Source: Solea solea | Taxonomy: Eukaryota; Chordata; Actinopteri; Pleuronectiformes; Soleidae | Reading direction: 5' to 3' | Assembly (NCBI RefSeq): GCF_958295425.1 | Contig: NC_081136.1 | Span: forward strand, 5,471,811-5,535,810 | Length of the DNA: 64,000 nt | Shown here: positions 26,947 through 40,300 of the stretch, in pieces | Layout: the number at the start of each line of letters is the position of its first letter | Position numbering within the stretch: the first letter of the stretch is position 1 | Program-made: the position numbers and the translations under genes | The notes under the pieces: generated by a model | The model's database searches: none | Seen by the model: only the letters and a program-made list of their open reading frames with translations | What the model was told of the DNA's origin: nothing

Positions 26947-27435
26947 TGGCGCTTTTCCAGTACCCAGTTCCAGCGTGGCTCAACTCGGCGCGGTTTGGTA
27001 TGGTTTTCCATTACAATAGCACCTCCTCAGCGAAACTGCTGTGGCGTCGTTTTATACGCGACACACACAAACTACTGACTTGTTAAGCCGTTGTTTTCGG
27101 TTTACTGAATCATTAAAAAGATTAGTTCAGTACTTCCTGCATGACACAGTCACTGAACTGAAACACGGATGAACGGGTTGAAATTTGGCTCACGATCGCC
27201 AACTTTCATCAGTGCTGTTACTAAATACACTCTCTCCTCTGTTAGATATTGAGATTTTAGACATTTCCTTGCTGAAAGTTGGAGATTAAAGCCATTTCAG
27301 GATTTCTACAGTTTTGGCATTGTTCGGTTTGATTCTTGTGTTGGACGTCGCGCTCATGACTCTTCCAATGACGACACTCTGTCTTTTGGTATCACATTGT
27401 AGCATCGGCCTAGCTCGGTTTGGAACAGACATCTG
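26947..27435. mobile_element. MITE-like element, tggcgcttttcca family, copy 2
   Basis: It begins ttggcgcttttccagtaccc. Its interior (cactgaactgaaacacggat, ggctcacgatcgccaacttt, cattgttcggtttgatt) matches the copy at 32440-32867. It lies between the putative vangl2 5' exon and the coding exons. Confidence 0.6.
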
Positions 27436-27974
27436 TTTCAAAGTTACACACATATTACTTCTTAGATTTCACAATATAAGGCTGCATTTGTGTGTTTTAT
27501 TGTGGCTTTGACAGGAAATACACTATTTCTACAGGAGTACTCATGTTTTTTATCCATTTATTGCCAATTTACAATCATTTACAATAAAATGATGACGTAA
27601 CCTGGTGTGATTTAATCACAGAATCACCAGAGAGAGAGAGACATTTTCTGTTCCATTTCCTCTCGACACATTAAGGATTTCTCTCATATCCCAGATGACG
27701 CTGGGAACAGTGTTCATCATGAGGGTGTGGATTGATTACAGTGGGAGCGGCTCATTGGAGTCGATCGATGGCATTGACTGTCTCAGACAGGCCGGGCGGG
27801 TGAGAGAGAGAGACAGAGAGTGACGTTGAGTGTGGTGTTATGTTTTTGAACTCGCACAAGCATTGGTGTGTTGTTCTGTGTCCTGTATAGCTGAACTGAT
27901 GCATGTACGTATGTGAGACGTACAGTATGTGCAGGGAATGGGAAACGGAAAACTAAGAAAACTAGACACTTCAA

Positions 27975-28405
27975 AGTACGATTTTAGTCGGACTAAGACA
28001 ATAATTTGGTTAGTTAGTCTAAAATCCAGCTGGTCTTAGTCAGACTAACATACCTGGATAATTCGATTCATAGTCCGATTACTCCTGCATGTATACTCTA
28101 AGTCGGACTTGTCGTTCTGCACATGTGCCAAAATGTCTTCCCCGGTCTTTGACCTGGAAATAGAAGGAGGCGACATATAAAGTGCAGTGCTGTTGCCGGA
28201 AATCAGGCGGCGGTGGCGTCTTTCTTTGGATAACACGGCAACCGCTACAGCAGATACGAAACATACAGAACTACATCGCGATCCATCGCACCGTTCAACT
28301 ATGGAGGCGGACCTACCCGACAAATAAACCGATTTTCTCCTCCGCGCGTATACTAGGACTCGTCGAGCTGTCCGATTGACGGACTTAGTCGGACTATGGC
28401 TGCGT
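27975..28405. mobile_element. Palindromic DNA element with tagtcggactaagac ends
   Basis: It starts tttagtcggactaagaca and ends acggacttagtcggacta, so its ends are inverted copies. Related copies occur at 41165-41510 (shares aatcagactatgaatcg and ttatccaggta) and 61570-62020 (tgtagtcggtctaagacaa, tcctccgcgtgcat). The superfamily is not identified. No open reading frame is present, so it is non-autonomous. Confidence 0.55.
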
Positions 28406-28409
28406 TGAT

Positions 28410-29640
28410 AAACAGTAGAAAATCTGTAGTTTGAGGTCTTCAAAAGGGCATTGTGTTCCATTTAGAGTCAAATGATATCAGCACAGCCTAGAATGCTAAC
28501 CTCTGGCACAACACTTGGGTTGATGCATCTTCTCTGAATCATTATTACTAGCTTTTGAAGCACCTGGTAAATGCCCGGAGATTTGCGTACAAATCTAGCA
28601 GGATATAAGGTGCAGAGGAATCCCCAGAGGATCGCGCGAACTCATTTGGACATGAACCGGGGATTAGACGAAGGATCTGGCAGCAAGATCGTCTGTGGGG
28701 ACATGTATCCTGGGCTGCTGTAACTGGAACCGACCTTTACTCGCGCACATCCTTGTAAGCCCTACGCATGTGTTTGCCTGGATCTGAAGAGTCCGTATAT
28801 AAAAATCACATGAAAAGCATTACTGAAATCTGAAGTGACAAATAGGGAGCGCGAGGAGATGTGTTATTAGATTAGGAGTGTGCTTGTTTGACAGCCAGAG
28901 TTTGGAAAGTACCCAACTTTGTTTTGACCCATCAACTCAAACGCAAAAAGGATCAGAAATCTGAATTTTAGCCTGGTAAATGATTTGCCGTCTGAGGTGT
29001 AGTTTAGGGATTGGGGGGGGGGGGGTTGGGTGTGTATCGATGTTGTGGTTCCCATGGAGATACACACACACCTCCCTTTCTGACTTTTCTCACCCACTGC
29101 CTCCCATTCATCCCCATTGTAGTAGTTAAGCTCTGTTGCCCCTGGAGATCACGGGGGACTGTTAGAGAATGCAAGAAACACTGTTGAAAAATGAGGCATG
29201 GCCATAGTACCATAGTGTTTTCAAGTGATTATGATTCAGTTGGAACACAGTCCACAGTTTTAGCTTGGCCTGTGTCTTCTCTCACAAAAACAAAAAAAAA
29301 CTGGGACATTTTCGAGCTGCGCTGGTGCTGTGCATGTGCGTTGCATGTCGTCTACACTGCAGCCCAGAATAGAAGGCCCTTTATTGGCTGAGAATGCACT
29401 CAGGGGACAAATCACTTGAGTTTGCTTATAAAAAAAAAAAAAGTCCCTCAAAGCAAAAGAAAAGGCTCAGTTGTGTCCTGTGTGCGGCTGGAACCTCATT
29501 CACGCTCCTCGCTGTTCTACCAATGCAATAATGTGCTTGCTCTTTGTGCTGCAGTTGTTTTCCACGTTGTCCTTGTTACCCTGTTGTTACCCGTTAACTC
29601 CTGCTTGATTTGACAAATTATATTTTTGCCTTTCGCGTTC
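28410..29640. other. Gene-free stretch before the vangl2 coding exons
   Basis: This is probably vangl2 intron 1 if the putative 5' exon is right. It holds a short G-run (29013-29024) and A-runs but no coding exon or clear element that I can support. Confidence 0.4.
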
Positions 29641-29850
29641 TCCTCCTCACAGTTCACTCTTTATCCTTTCTTTACCCAGGCCTCCAAGATAGATTCCCTC
29701 AGGAGTAAAGTGGACTTGCTGCGCCTCCCTCTGGCCCTCTCCTCCAAGTCCATCGGTGACTGCAAGAGCCAGCTGGGCGTGGTCTGGGAGAAGGGCGGCG
29801 GCTCAGGGGCAGGAGGGGCTCGGAAACCCCGCCCACCGCCAGCCTCCGAC

Positions 29851-32800
29851 ATGGACAGCGAGTCGGTGTACTCGGCGTACTCCTACAAGTCGTCCCACTC
29901 GCGAACGTCCCGCAAACACAGGTACACATGTCTCACGTCAAGTCAAGGGTAACCGTCCAGGACAGGACGTATGAAACCGTTATTGTCGATAAGTAATTTT
30001 TTTTCACTTTCTGTCACGTCGCTCCAGAGAGAGGAGGGACAAGCATCGCGCAAAGAGCCGTGATGGAAGCGTCCGTGGAGACAAAACGGTCAGCATCCTG
30101 GCTCCTGGCGAGCCGCTGCTGGATGCTGAGTCCACCAGGGGAGACGACAGGGTGAGATTTTAATTTGTGCATTTGCCCCAAAAAAGTATTCATGATATAG
30201 TATTGATCTCCGCATGAGCCTCAGCATTCCCAAATAATGAGAAACCAGGACAACAATAGTATGAAGTACTGACTCAGCATTCCCAACAAATTATTCTGAT
30301 GAGGTTTATCGTGTAGAACCTTCTATAATCAGTGGTTTCCCGTGTCCACTTCTGCCCACAGGACGACAACTGGGGCGAGACCACCACAGTGGTCACTGGT
30401 ACCTCCGTGGACAGCATCTCCAACGAGGATCTGACACGTGTCTCTAAGGACTTGGAGGACACCTCGCCGCTGGAGTGTCGCCGTTACTTTGGCGTCGTGT
30501 TGACCGCCATCCTGGGGCTCTTTGCTATGGTCACTCCTCTGGCCTTTTTGGCACTCCCACAGCTGCTGTGGCGGGACAAACTAGACCCTTGTGGAACTCC
30601 ATGCGAGGGTCTTTACATCTCTCTGGCGTTTAAGCTCCTGATCCTGCTCATCTCCACCTGGGCGCTTTTCCTCCGCCCATCTAGAGCTACTCTCCCGCGA
30701 TTCTTCGTCTTCCGGTGTCTGCTGCTGGTGCTGGTCTTCCTCTTTGTGGCGTCCTACTGGCTCTTCTATGGGGTGCGGGTGCTGGAGCCCAGAGAGACGG
30801 ACTACAGGGGCATTGTGGGATACGCGGCCTCTTTGGTGGATGCGTTGCTGTTCATTCAGTACCTGGCCCTGGTGCTGCTGGAGATCAGACAACTGCAGCC
30901 TGCTTTCTCGCTGAAAGTCGTGAGGACAACAGACGGAGCAAGTCGCTTCTACAGTGTGGGACATCTCAGGTAAATTAAGGAATCTTGTCTTTTTTGGTTT
31001 TCAGTAGTTCTTGACTTATGTAGAGATTTTTCAACGACACATAAGTTACCTGAACATTTAGTATCGACCGATAACAATTACCAATTCGATGGGACTGAAA
31101 TCCAGAAACTGATTTAAGCCACTTTTATGCCACTTTCTGTCTATAATGTACATTCTAAATTCTATTTTTAACTACTTTTTATAGTCTGAGTGTTAATATC
31201 TTTGTATATTGTATTTTTCTTTATTTGTTTTTATGTTAATTATCTTTATCGTCTTGCTGCTGTAACAATGCAAATTTCCCCACTGGGAAACAAATAAAGG
31301 ACTATCTTATCTTATCTTAATTTATCTCACTGTTTAGGCTAAAGAGCTAACTAGCATCTTGTGAAGCCACTTTCTTAAGATCTCTACTACTTACTACTAA
31401 TAATAAATACTGCTTCTTTTTTTTTACCATCAGACTTTATTCAAGATCATTTTGGATGTTTTCTCTCTGTCTTGCTAGTCTTGACTCCTTTCTGTAGCTG
31501 AACCCACATTTAAGTCACAGCCAAAACCTTTCGCAGACATTGCTAATGCTGCTGCTTATACTAGCTTTTTATGCTATTTTCTGACTTTTAAGTCACAGCC
31601 AAAACCTTTCGCAGACATTGCTAATGCTGCTGCTTATACTAGCTTTTTATGCTATTTTCTGACTTTTAAGTCACAGCCAAAACCTTTCGCAGACATTGCT
31701 AATACTGCTGCTTATACTAGCTTTTTATGCTATTTTCTGACTTTTAGACCTAATTTGACATGTTACAAGAGATGGTCAACACATTTGGTGCGGCGTTGTG
31801 GATTTTTATCACACAGCAGATATTTCCTCTAAATCCACGCAGGCCTCGGGGAAGTTCCCGCTCTGCCTCTGGTGGTTTACCACTTCCCTTATGTACATGT
31901 TCTTGTGGTCATTGTGCCGTGACGGTGCATGACGGTTAAATAACCACTGTGTTTTGAACTTTGCAGTATTCAGAGGGCAGCAGTGTGGCTTCTGGACCAG
32001 TACTACAATGACTTCCCGGTCCATAATCCAGCTCTGCTTAACCTGCCCAAGTCCATCCTCACTAGAAAGATGTCGGCCTTCAAGGTCTACAATCTCGGAG
32101 AAGGTACTTCACATTTTTCTGTGATGTCAAGGACAGTTCAGATTCCTCTTCCTGTCAGTTAGATGGTCAGGTTATCTTAAACTTAAACTGGTGTTTGCAG
32201 AGAACGGCACCAATGCTTCCACGGGTCAGTCCAGAGCCGTGATCGCAGCCACCTCTCGGAAAAGAGACAACTCCTACAGCGAGTACTACTACGAGGAGGC
32301 CGAGGTGGAGCGGAGGGTCCGCAAGCGCAAGGCCCGGTAAAGAGGGACATACACAAATATATGCAGAGAGTTTTTACGAAATAAAACTATACAAAAAAAA
32401 AAACTAACCACTATACAGTTCTAGCATTGCTCGACTTGCTTTTGCATTAGGGATAGTACTGTATGTCGTTTTATAAGCGTTAAAACTAGTGCCTAGTGAT
32501 CAGTCCAGTGCTTCCTGCACTGACACCACTGAACTGAAATACGGCTGAACAGGTTGTGATTTCGGCTCACGATCGCCGACTTTCGGCAGTTAAATGTTGA
32601 GATTTCAGACATTTCGTTCGTTAAATGTTGGAGATTCACGCACGTTTTCAGGCTTTTCAAGTCTTTTTAACTGATCTACAGTTTGGCATTGTTCGGTTTG
32701 ATTTGTGTGTCGGACGTCGTGCTCGTGACTCTTCCAGTGGCCAGCAGTCTGTCCACGTCAAATTTAAGTATTGAATCAGAAGCAGGTACTTAAACAAAAC

Positions 32801-33547
32801 ACCAGGTACTATCACTAATGGAAAAGCCAAAAAAGAAAAAAAACTGGACAGTGGAAAAGCGCCAAAAGTATTGAATGGGGCATTTGGTGTGTCACTCACA
32901 CTGGAATTTCTTCCCCCAGACTGGTGGTGTCAGTAGAGGAAGCCTTCACCCACATCAAGCGCCACCAGGAAGAAGAGGCGACGGTGTCACCGAAACACCC
33001 ACGAGAGGTCATGGACCCGAGGGAGGCGGCTCAGGCCATCTTCGCTCCCATGGCGCGGGCCATGCAGAAGTACTTGCGAGCCACCAGGCAGCAGTCCTAC
33101 CACAGCATGGAGAACATCATCAACCACCTGCAGTTCTGCATCACGCACAACATGACCCCCAAGGTAACTAAATGGCACATTGCAGGCCTCAGATTGAGGT
33201 GTAAGTATGAACAGAAGAGACTGTATGACCAGAATATAATTGAATAATAGCTAAAAGCTTATTCTAAAACTATGTGTTATGTGTTCAAGGCTTTCCTTGA
33301 GTGTTACCTCAGCCCAGGTCCCACCCTCCAGTACCAGGACGCCAGCAGGGGGCGCCAGTGGACACTAGTGAGTGAGGAGCCAGTGACGGCGTCTCTACGT
33401 CAGGGCCAGGTCTTCACACTGAAACGCACGGACTTCTCCTTGGTCGTCACGGTGACGGCGCTGCCCTTCCTGCATCTGGCCGAGGAATTCGTTGACCCCA
33501 AGAATCACAAGTTTGTCATGAAGCTGCAGTCAGAAACATCGGTGTAG
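29851..33547 (+). CDS. vangl2: Vang-like protein 2 (planar cell polarity protein), 7 coding exons, 525 aa
   Basis: Vangl proteins are four-pass membrane proteins of the core planar cell polarity complex, partnering Prickle and Dishevelled at cell junctions. The basic N-terminus ([20 protein letters not shown]) is followed by the invariant [15 protein letters not shown] at about 66-80. Four hydrophobic segments lie at about 109-235. A cytoplasmic tail with [30 protein letters not shown] and [13 protein letters not shown] follows. The C-terminus is the PDZ ligand ETSV. Human VANGL2 has 521 residues. The N-terminus and the [14 protein letters not shown] stretch favour Vangl2 over Vangl1. Exons: 29851-29921, 30028-30151, 30362-30969, 31967-32103, 32201-32336, 32920-33163, 33290-33547. 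All phases join in frame. The start codon lies in an exon that begins at about 29680 with an acceptor, so the 5' UTR is spliced. The SLAM-family neighbours fit the vertebrate vangl2 locus. Confidence 0.93.
31275..31322 (+). mobile_element. LINE/SINE 3' tail with (ATCTT)n
   Basis: The text ccccactgggaaacaaataaagg is followed by repeats of atctt, a typical end of a fish retroelement. It lies in vangl2 intron 3. Confidence 0.5.
31512..31746. repeat. Three tandem copies of a 78-bp unit
   Basis: Units start at 31512, 31590 and 31668 (aagtcacagccaaaaccttt). They are nearly identical, with one visible base change (aatgctgctgc to aatactgctgc) in the third. The array lies in vangl2 intron 3. The near-identity suggests a recent expansion. 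Confidence 0.95.
32440..32867. mobile_element. MITE-like element, tggcgcttttcca family, copy 3
   Basis: The interior (cactgaactgaaatacggct, ggctcacgatcgccgacttt, catgttcggtttgatt-type text) matches copy 2, and it ends tggaaaagcgcca, the inverse of the family start. It fills most of vangl2 intron 5. Confidence 0.6.
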
Positions 33548-34865
33548 GAGGAGAGAGAGGAAATAGATGTTTTAAAGTGTACATGCAGGGTATCCTTTTA
33601 TCTTTTTTTTTTTTTTTTAATAAACATTTTGGTATCTTACTATACAAAACGTCTGAAATCAAAACGTGTTAAAATGTGGATTATTTGAGTAGTTGAAATC
33701 ACAGTCATGTGTCTAAAATGTGATATTTTCACCTCGTTTGCCCTGTAATCTCTCTTTAAGGTGATTTTGTTTGGACAGTTGATCACATTTAATGAACCCA
33801 ACAGTCACTACTTTAGGCGAGGCCACAATGACTAGTCACTGACTTTGTTCCTTTTTTGTACCTCAAAGTACTGACTGTTTACTTGTGATAAAGCACATCA
33901 CGCTGCTTCCACTTCCCATTGTATCAAAAGCTGTTAACAGACGTAACAGCTCCTCTCAGGAGAAAAGACGGGGGGGAGAAGCTGCCTTCTCTTAACTCTG
34001 ACGTGTCTAAATATGAAACTCTTACAGGATAGTTTTGCTGTGATATGAGGTCACGGCTATTGTTCTCTTCTTACCTGGTTTTTTTTCGTTGGCTCTGTTT
34101 GGTACGGTGGCTGGCAGTGGGCAAACGCACCGCCATGACCCAAAACCCACGCGGGAGGAGCGACGAGCTGCATATACACAAACGCTGCAGATTCAAATCG
34201 GCAGTAGTTTGCACTGGGCGTAGAAAAGTAAAAAGGGGGTTATCTGGACTTTTTAATTAGATTTTTTTCTCTTTTCCAAACATCGTACAGTACAACTGGT
34301 TCACAGCACACTATCAGATATCAATGTACACAGTAATTCAGGCGTTAAAATCCAACGTCAGATAGTTTGACTACGGAAAACGAGTGCGGGATCGCTTGAC
34401 CTCTTGGGAAAGGTCTTTTAATAAAGTAAGAATTAAGCAGTGGCTGGTCGTAGAGCTGCACGGCGGCGAGCGCTCGCACGGACCCCGGAGCATTTCCGTT
34501 ATTGCTTGTGTTGTGGGGTTGGGTTTGTCACGTTGCGTGTGTTTTTGTTTTCCTTTGTGCTCGTGAATCGGCGGCGTCTGTGAACACGCAGCTCGTTTCT
34601 CCTCCTGCGCGTGTTTTGGCTCGTTGCGGTGCGTTTGTCCCCCGTCGGCCACCGTAGCTTTGAGCATCAATGGAGTCAAAAGTGCAAAAAAAAAAAAAAA
34701 AAAAAAAGGTTCCCCTGAACAAAACACTGGATGGACTTTGATTGTAACTGCTCCTTGTTGTCGCCTACATGGATGTTATGTCGTGGTTACCCATGCACTG
34801 GTAACACAAGTATACATAATGTAGAATAAAGCACCATTGCTGTGGGCGTAGACTGTAAATAAAGA
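33548..34865 (+). other. 3' untranslated and downstream region of vangl2
   Basis: Candidate poly(A) signals AATAAA are at 33619-33624, 34825-34830 and 34858-34863. An A-run of about 24 bases lies at 34685-34708. No further gene is visible. Confidence 0.5.
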
Positions 34866-34934
34866 TGGAAAAAAATGAACTCTGAAGCCACGACATTTGC
34901 CATGACCGTTTTATTTTTTTAATTCCCAGGCGTC

Positions 34935-35140
34935 ATCACCTGCACTTCTGGGCCACCGTATATAGGAGGGAGGGATATTTCTATTGTAAAAATATTGCTT
35001 GCAAAATGTATTTCTTGTGGCTGGAAGTTGGTTCCACAGGCGAGGATTGATATGGCCTCTCTTTCTAGTTCCTGTCAGAACTCGTGCTGCAGCATTTAAG
35101 ATGGAAAATCTTTTTTTTAATTTTTCATTTGAGCACAATA
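34935..35140 (-). mobile_element. Fragment of a LINE reverse transcriptase ORF
   Basis: The - strand reads SILNAAARVLTGTRKRGHI followed by LWNQLP, matching the QNxAARxLT and LWNxLP signatures of fish L2/Rex-type LINE ORF2 proteins. The section between the two motifs is missing, so it is an internally deleted relic. Confidence 0.65.
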
Positions 35141-35636
35141 TCGGAAATTTTTTTTTTTTTTTTCATTCTATTGTGAAAATCAAAAGAACAGTTTGTCTGG
35201 ATTTTTTTTGAATGCGACAGATTTATATATCAGCTATTTTCTTTTTTCAGTTGTAATCCAATTTTTTTTTTTTTTAGAGTATTATGCCACATTGAGTAAA
35301 AATTTATTTCATAGACTTCGAGACTAAAGAAATTTCACAAAGTGCTCTCATTTGAACAACACCTAAAACAAGTTAGAATATTACGACTTTATTCTCGGAA
35401 ATGTCGATTTTATCCTCATAAATTTACAATTTTAATCTCGTAAATTGAGATTTTAATCTTGTGGCCATCTCAATGTGGCCCTAATACTGTGTTGTACTTA
35501 ACAGCCTCTTTCTGGTTCATCATATGTCTTATCAACTTTTTAACCATTTTAATACTTATATTTGGGACTCTGGAGGCCCTACCAGTCGCCAAAGTGTGGA
35601 AAAAGTATACTCAGTCATGTTTTCGTGGTTCCCCTT

Positions 35637-36416
35637 CAGTGCCGGCCCTGAGTAATTTGGTGCCCTAGGCAAGATTTTAGCTAGCGCCCCCTTGCATCGC
35701 AACTTTAACAAAGATAAACTGTGACACATAAAACCAAAGGCTTACAACCACCCTATTACAAAGGGGATGGACAACTAAAAGCATTTTAACTGACATACAA
35801 GCAGGAAAGACACCTGTAAATTAACACCTGAACAGGCCTAACGTTAAGTTTCCAAACGCCCTTGATGAATTTAAGGTGGAGTAACATTAACACACGTCGA
35901 CTCAGCTATTTATTGATTATTAAACAATGTTGCTATCGTCCGAAGTAAGCTAGCAAGCTAACACTCTGCTCCAACAACGGTAACTACGATGCATTAAACT
36001 ATTAATTTCATGAACTTCATCACATTGACATTACTGTACCTCTATCTTTTTAGTTTTTTGGACATAATTCCGATACAGTGTCCTTAATCTTTTTCTTCGT
36101 CTCTGGGTCACTGTCCGGTCAGATTCAGGCAGCTGGCCTCTTGACCCCGCCCCCCTCACAGAGGGCAGGTACAGAGCGACGGCTCGTTGCACCCAGAAAA
36201 AAGGCTTCTGCATTATTTAATAGTCTTTGCTATGACTTTATGTTGCTGTGGGCTTATATAATATTTCGAAATAATAGTAATAATGGCACAAAAAAAGTAG
36301 TATTTATAATAAAAAAAAAATATAATATTATTTTTTTTCCTCCGTTTTCGGCGCCCCCTGCGGATGACGGCGCCCCTAGCATTTGCCTATACTGCCTATG
36401 CCCAGGGCCGGCTCTG
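35637..36416. mobile_element. Probable non-autonomous hAT-like element (about 780 bp)
   Basis: The left end cagtgccggccctgagtaa and the right end, read in reverse as cagagccggccctgggcat, form terminal inverted repeats of about 15 bp. Both ends carry gcgcccc-type subterminal text (agcgccccctt, ggcgccccctg). No transposase ORF is visible and no matching 8-bp target duplication was found. Confidence 0.6.
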
Positions 36417-36494
36417 TACAAACACACACATTGTTAAGTAAAGGTCACATAGAGCTCATAACTGACCATTCTGACACGTCCTAATTAAAAATAT

Positions 36495-36690
36495 TTGTTC
36501 AGTACGTCCTCCATGACGGGAGCACAGACTCAGCTTGCCGCGCGCCGCTGGTGATCAGCGGTGGTGATCAGCGGTGCTGTCCCTAAGTGTTTTTAACTGA
36601 TTTACAGTTCGGCACTGTTCGGCTCGATCTATGTAGGACGTCTCTTCCTGTGACGGCACTCTCGCTGTTTTCCACGCACGCTGCCATGTT
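36495..36690. mobile_element. Partial copy of the tggcgcttttcca family, copy 4
   Basis: It contains ttttaactgatttacagttc, ggcactgttcggctcgatct and ggacgtc, as in copies 2 and 3. The 5' end is missing. Confidence 0.5.
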
Positions 36691-37389
36691 GATATTGTTA
36701 GAGAACTAGTGGAGGGAGGGGGTGAGGAATGGAGCGGAGGGAACAGGAAATGAGCGAGTGAGCGCTGTAAAGAGGACAAATCAGAAACCCCCTGGAAGAA
36801 GTGGGTGTGTGTTTGCCTGTGTCTCATTTGCATGTAAAGGGACCATGCACCAAACCGAGCGTTCTGAAAGGGGCGGGTTTAGCAGGGTTATTGAACTGCT
36901 ATGGTGCTTCATCCTTGTCACAGACATGTTCATTAGGACACCAGGGAACTATTTTAATTGGGGAAATAGGGTATAATATGTCTCCTTTAAAGACATTTTA
37001 AAGACTAGACTTTAAAATGTTACTTTTTAGATTCAGCAAAGGAAGCTTGTACTTTTTTGCTCGTCATTTTCTCACACTGTAAACTTACGGGTAAATGACA
37101 GTCACGTGTCATCTTTTTTTCTTTTTCTTTCTTTTTGGTTGTCTGTGTGTGAGAGGAATTGTCACGAAGTGAGCACAAAGTGTGAGTTGGCGGAGTATGT
37201 AAAGCTTATTTTCTTTTTCTCAAATAAAATGGGGTTTCATTTGAGGTTCCAATGAGGTGTCCTCAGTGATGACCAAAGAATATTGTTCCTAATCTATGGG
37301 GAAATTTACAGTACAAAAACTAAACCACAACGTCAGCCCTGTCAGTTACCAGGAACTCACCATCTTCCTGTTTTAACTGCGCCTCCACG

Positions 37390-40300
37390 ATGTTGAGACC
37401 AACGTTCGTCTTCCTAATTCTCAAAGGTAGGTTTTTTATTTCTGTTTTCTGAAAATATCCCCAGAACGTTAAAAATGTGTAAAGTCAGGTTTGGACTGTA
37501 ACGTCGTGTTGGTACGATAGAGTCTGAAGAAGGTTGAAGAGAACTCTCTCAGATCACTCACTTAGTTTACACCGTACAGACAACTGTTATCACAAAACTA
37601 TTAGTCAGTAACCCTAAATGTTTCCCGTCTAACTTTATGACCAAGTTACGCCTCAAAACGTTTTTGAGGCGTTTTTAGCCGTTTTTGAGGCGTTTTTGAG
37701 GCTTTGAAGAAAGAAAAAAAAAATGTTTTCACAGTGGCTCTGACTCGTGCTGCTGAAGTCATCGTGTTCCACGGGGAAACCGCCTTCTTGCCCTCGAGAG
37801 CAGACCCAGCGTGGACTCTCGAGACAATTGAGTGGTCAACGTTCGGCAACGACACCCACATTGCCACCTATCGCAAGAGAGTCATGAACTTGAACCGCAC
37901 GAAGCAGTTTCGCGGAAGACTAAGTCTCAACATCTCCACAGGTGAGCGATAGACACCAGGCACTTCAGTCTAAAGGTCCATTTATACTCCATCTTTGTCC
38001 ATTTTACATCTGTCCGTCCAAAATGCTGTCTCCATCACTACCCTATGTACTTACATGCAGAGGTGGAAAAATAACTCAAGTATTCTACTCAAGTACCACT
38101 GTTTTGATCAAATTGTATCTCAGTACAAGTAAAAGTACTGGTCTAAAAATTTACTCGTGCAAGAAGTACATAGGGACACAAATCTCACATTATTTTTTTT
38201 TTTTAAAGGCAAACCTTTACAAATGAAAGTGCTGACAAAATAAAATATGTAAATCAGTCAAAGGTCACAAATGCTTTAACTTTCTCACCTTAATTAGTTC
38301 CAGTTCACCTGTCCCTGTCCAGTCACCTTTCCTCGTCATTCACCTGTCCAAAGTACCTAAAGGGGATACATGAGTACAAGTAAAAGTATCTTAGTAGAAA
38401 ATGACTTTGGTAGAAGTTGAAGTAAAAGGATTGGGTCATGGTGGCTCAGTGGTAAAGCGAGTTGTCTTTCAACTGGAAGGCTGTGGGCTTAATTCCTGGC
38501 TCTGCTGGTCTCTGTGTGTACTTGAGCAAGACACTTAACCCCATGTTGCAGTATGTGTATATGGGAGAAAACTGTAGTGTGAAGCAGCTCATCAAGACTA
38601 GAAAAGCTCTATATAAATACAGACCATAATACCAACTCTTCTTCTTCTTCTGATTTTATTTGGTAGTCACGAGTAACAAAGATAGTTAGACGAAATGTAG
38701 TGATGTGAACTATAACACCTTGAATTCTCTTTTGACTAAAACTCAAACAAAAATGGTATGTGAATGATTAAATATGACAAAGACTAATAAGGACATTTGA
38801 AACAAGACTAAATTAAAACATTTTTACAAAATTAACACTAACGACGAGCAGCATTTCTGATATTTCTGTACGTCAACTGCAAATTTGACAACTTTCTTTG
38901 TCGGACAGCCCCTGGAATCAAACATGGACTCAATACTGACCACAACACAATACTGAACACAATGGACGTAACGAAAACGTAGTACGGACGAGTTAACATC
39001 TTAACATTGTTTTTTTCCCCCAATTTTCCTCCGTGCAGGTGACTTAACAATTTATAATGTGACTGAACAAGACGCCATGGAATACAGTGTGCGCCTCAAG
39101 AACACATTGAAAGAAAACTCAATAAACAGTAACCAGCTCACAATTCGACGTAAGTTGGGGTTGCTACCATTCTATAATTTGTCTTTTGAGATGGTTAAAA
39201 AGATAGAGATAATTCTTTCTACTTTATCTGGAGTGGGCATTTGGTTAATTCCACGAAACACAGTCCAGTTGCAGATTACTTAAAATCAACGATGGTACGA
39301 CCACCAATGATATCATTTCACATGCAGTGGATTCCCTTTGATCGGGGCAGCATCAAATTGTGTGGTTGGTCAGTTATTCTTTAGTTTTATTTTTTAGCTT
39401 TTAGTTTTGTGCCAATAAATGACATGTTTTCAGAAAAGTCCCTGTGTGGTCGTGGGTAGTTGACTTGATATGCTAAGCTAACTCAACCACAAACACAGAC
39501 CCTAAATGTCACGCAGGTTTGGCAGAAAAAGAAAGAAACAAGGAAACTTACCCAACTGTTGAGACACAGAATCCAAAAACACCAGGGGAGAAACCTCACC
39601 AGACACAGGTGAACCACATCAGGGTGCAGCAGACAATCATGAAGGCGGGACAATAAGACAGGAAGTTAAGGAAGACAAGGGCAGGCACCTATGAAATAAA
39701 ACAGGAAATCACGCCTGACAAAACAACAAAAACAACCAAGAAATATACGTACACTCTACCAAGTTTTAACAATCTTCATTTTGAGTATTTTGTCGTCAAC
39801 ATGTTAGCGTGAAATTCTGTCGAGGATATAGAATGTAAATTGCACGTCATCATCTCTCCTGCACAGAGCGCCTTCGTGAACCGTCCGTGACACACGTAAT
39901 TGGCAATTCCACAGATGGACACTGCACTGTGAAGCTGAAATGCTCGTCTCTGGATGAAGGTGTGGACTTCTCCTGGGAGGTGAAGCATCCACTGACCGAC
40001 GCGTGGTCTTATAAAAAGTCGGAGATCCTCGTACCATTTCTCAACAACACGGAATTCACCTGCACCAGCAGCAGACCCGGGGAGAGGACTTCACGCACTG
40101 TCACTCTAAACTGTGGTAAAACCACTTGTGATTATTATTCGCTCGCAAACGTCATGTCGACTTTAATCTCGACATGTCGAGTTTAATCTCGACAAATTTT
40201 ATTCTCAAAATATTGAATTTAATCTCGACATATCAAGTTTAATCTCAATACATCGACTTTAATCTCGACAAACTTTATTCTTGACAAATTTTATTCTCGA

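Noticed and set aside
38437..38520. tRNA gene candidate
   Set aside because: The A and B boxes are present, but the acceptor stem does not pair and a retroelement tail follows, so it is a tRNA-derived SINE. The same applies to 57466-57535.
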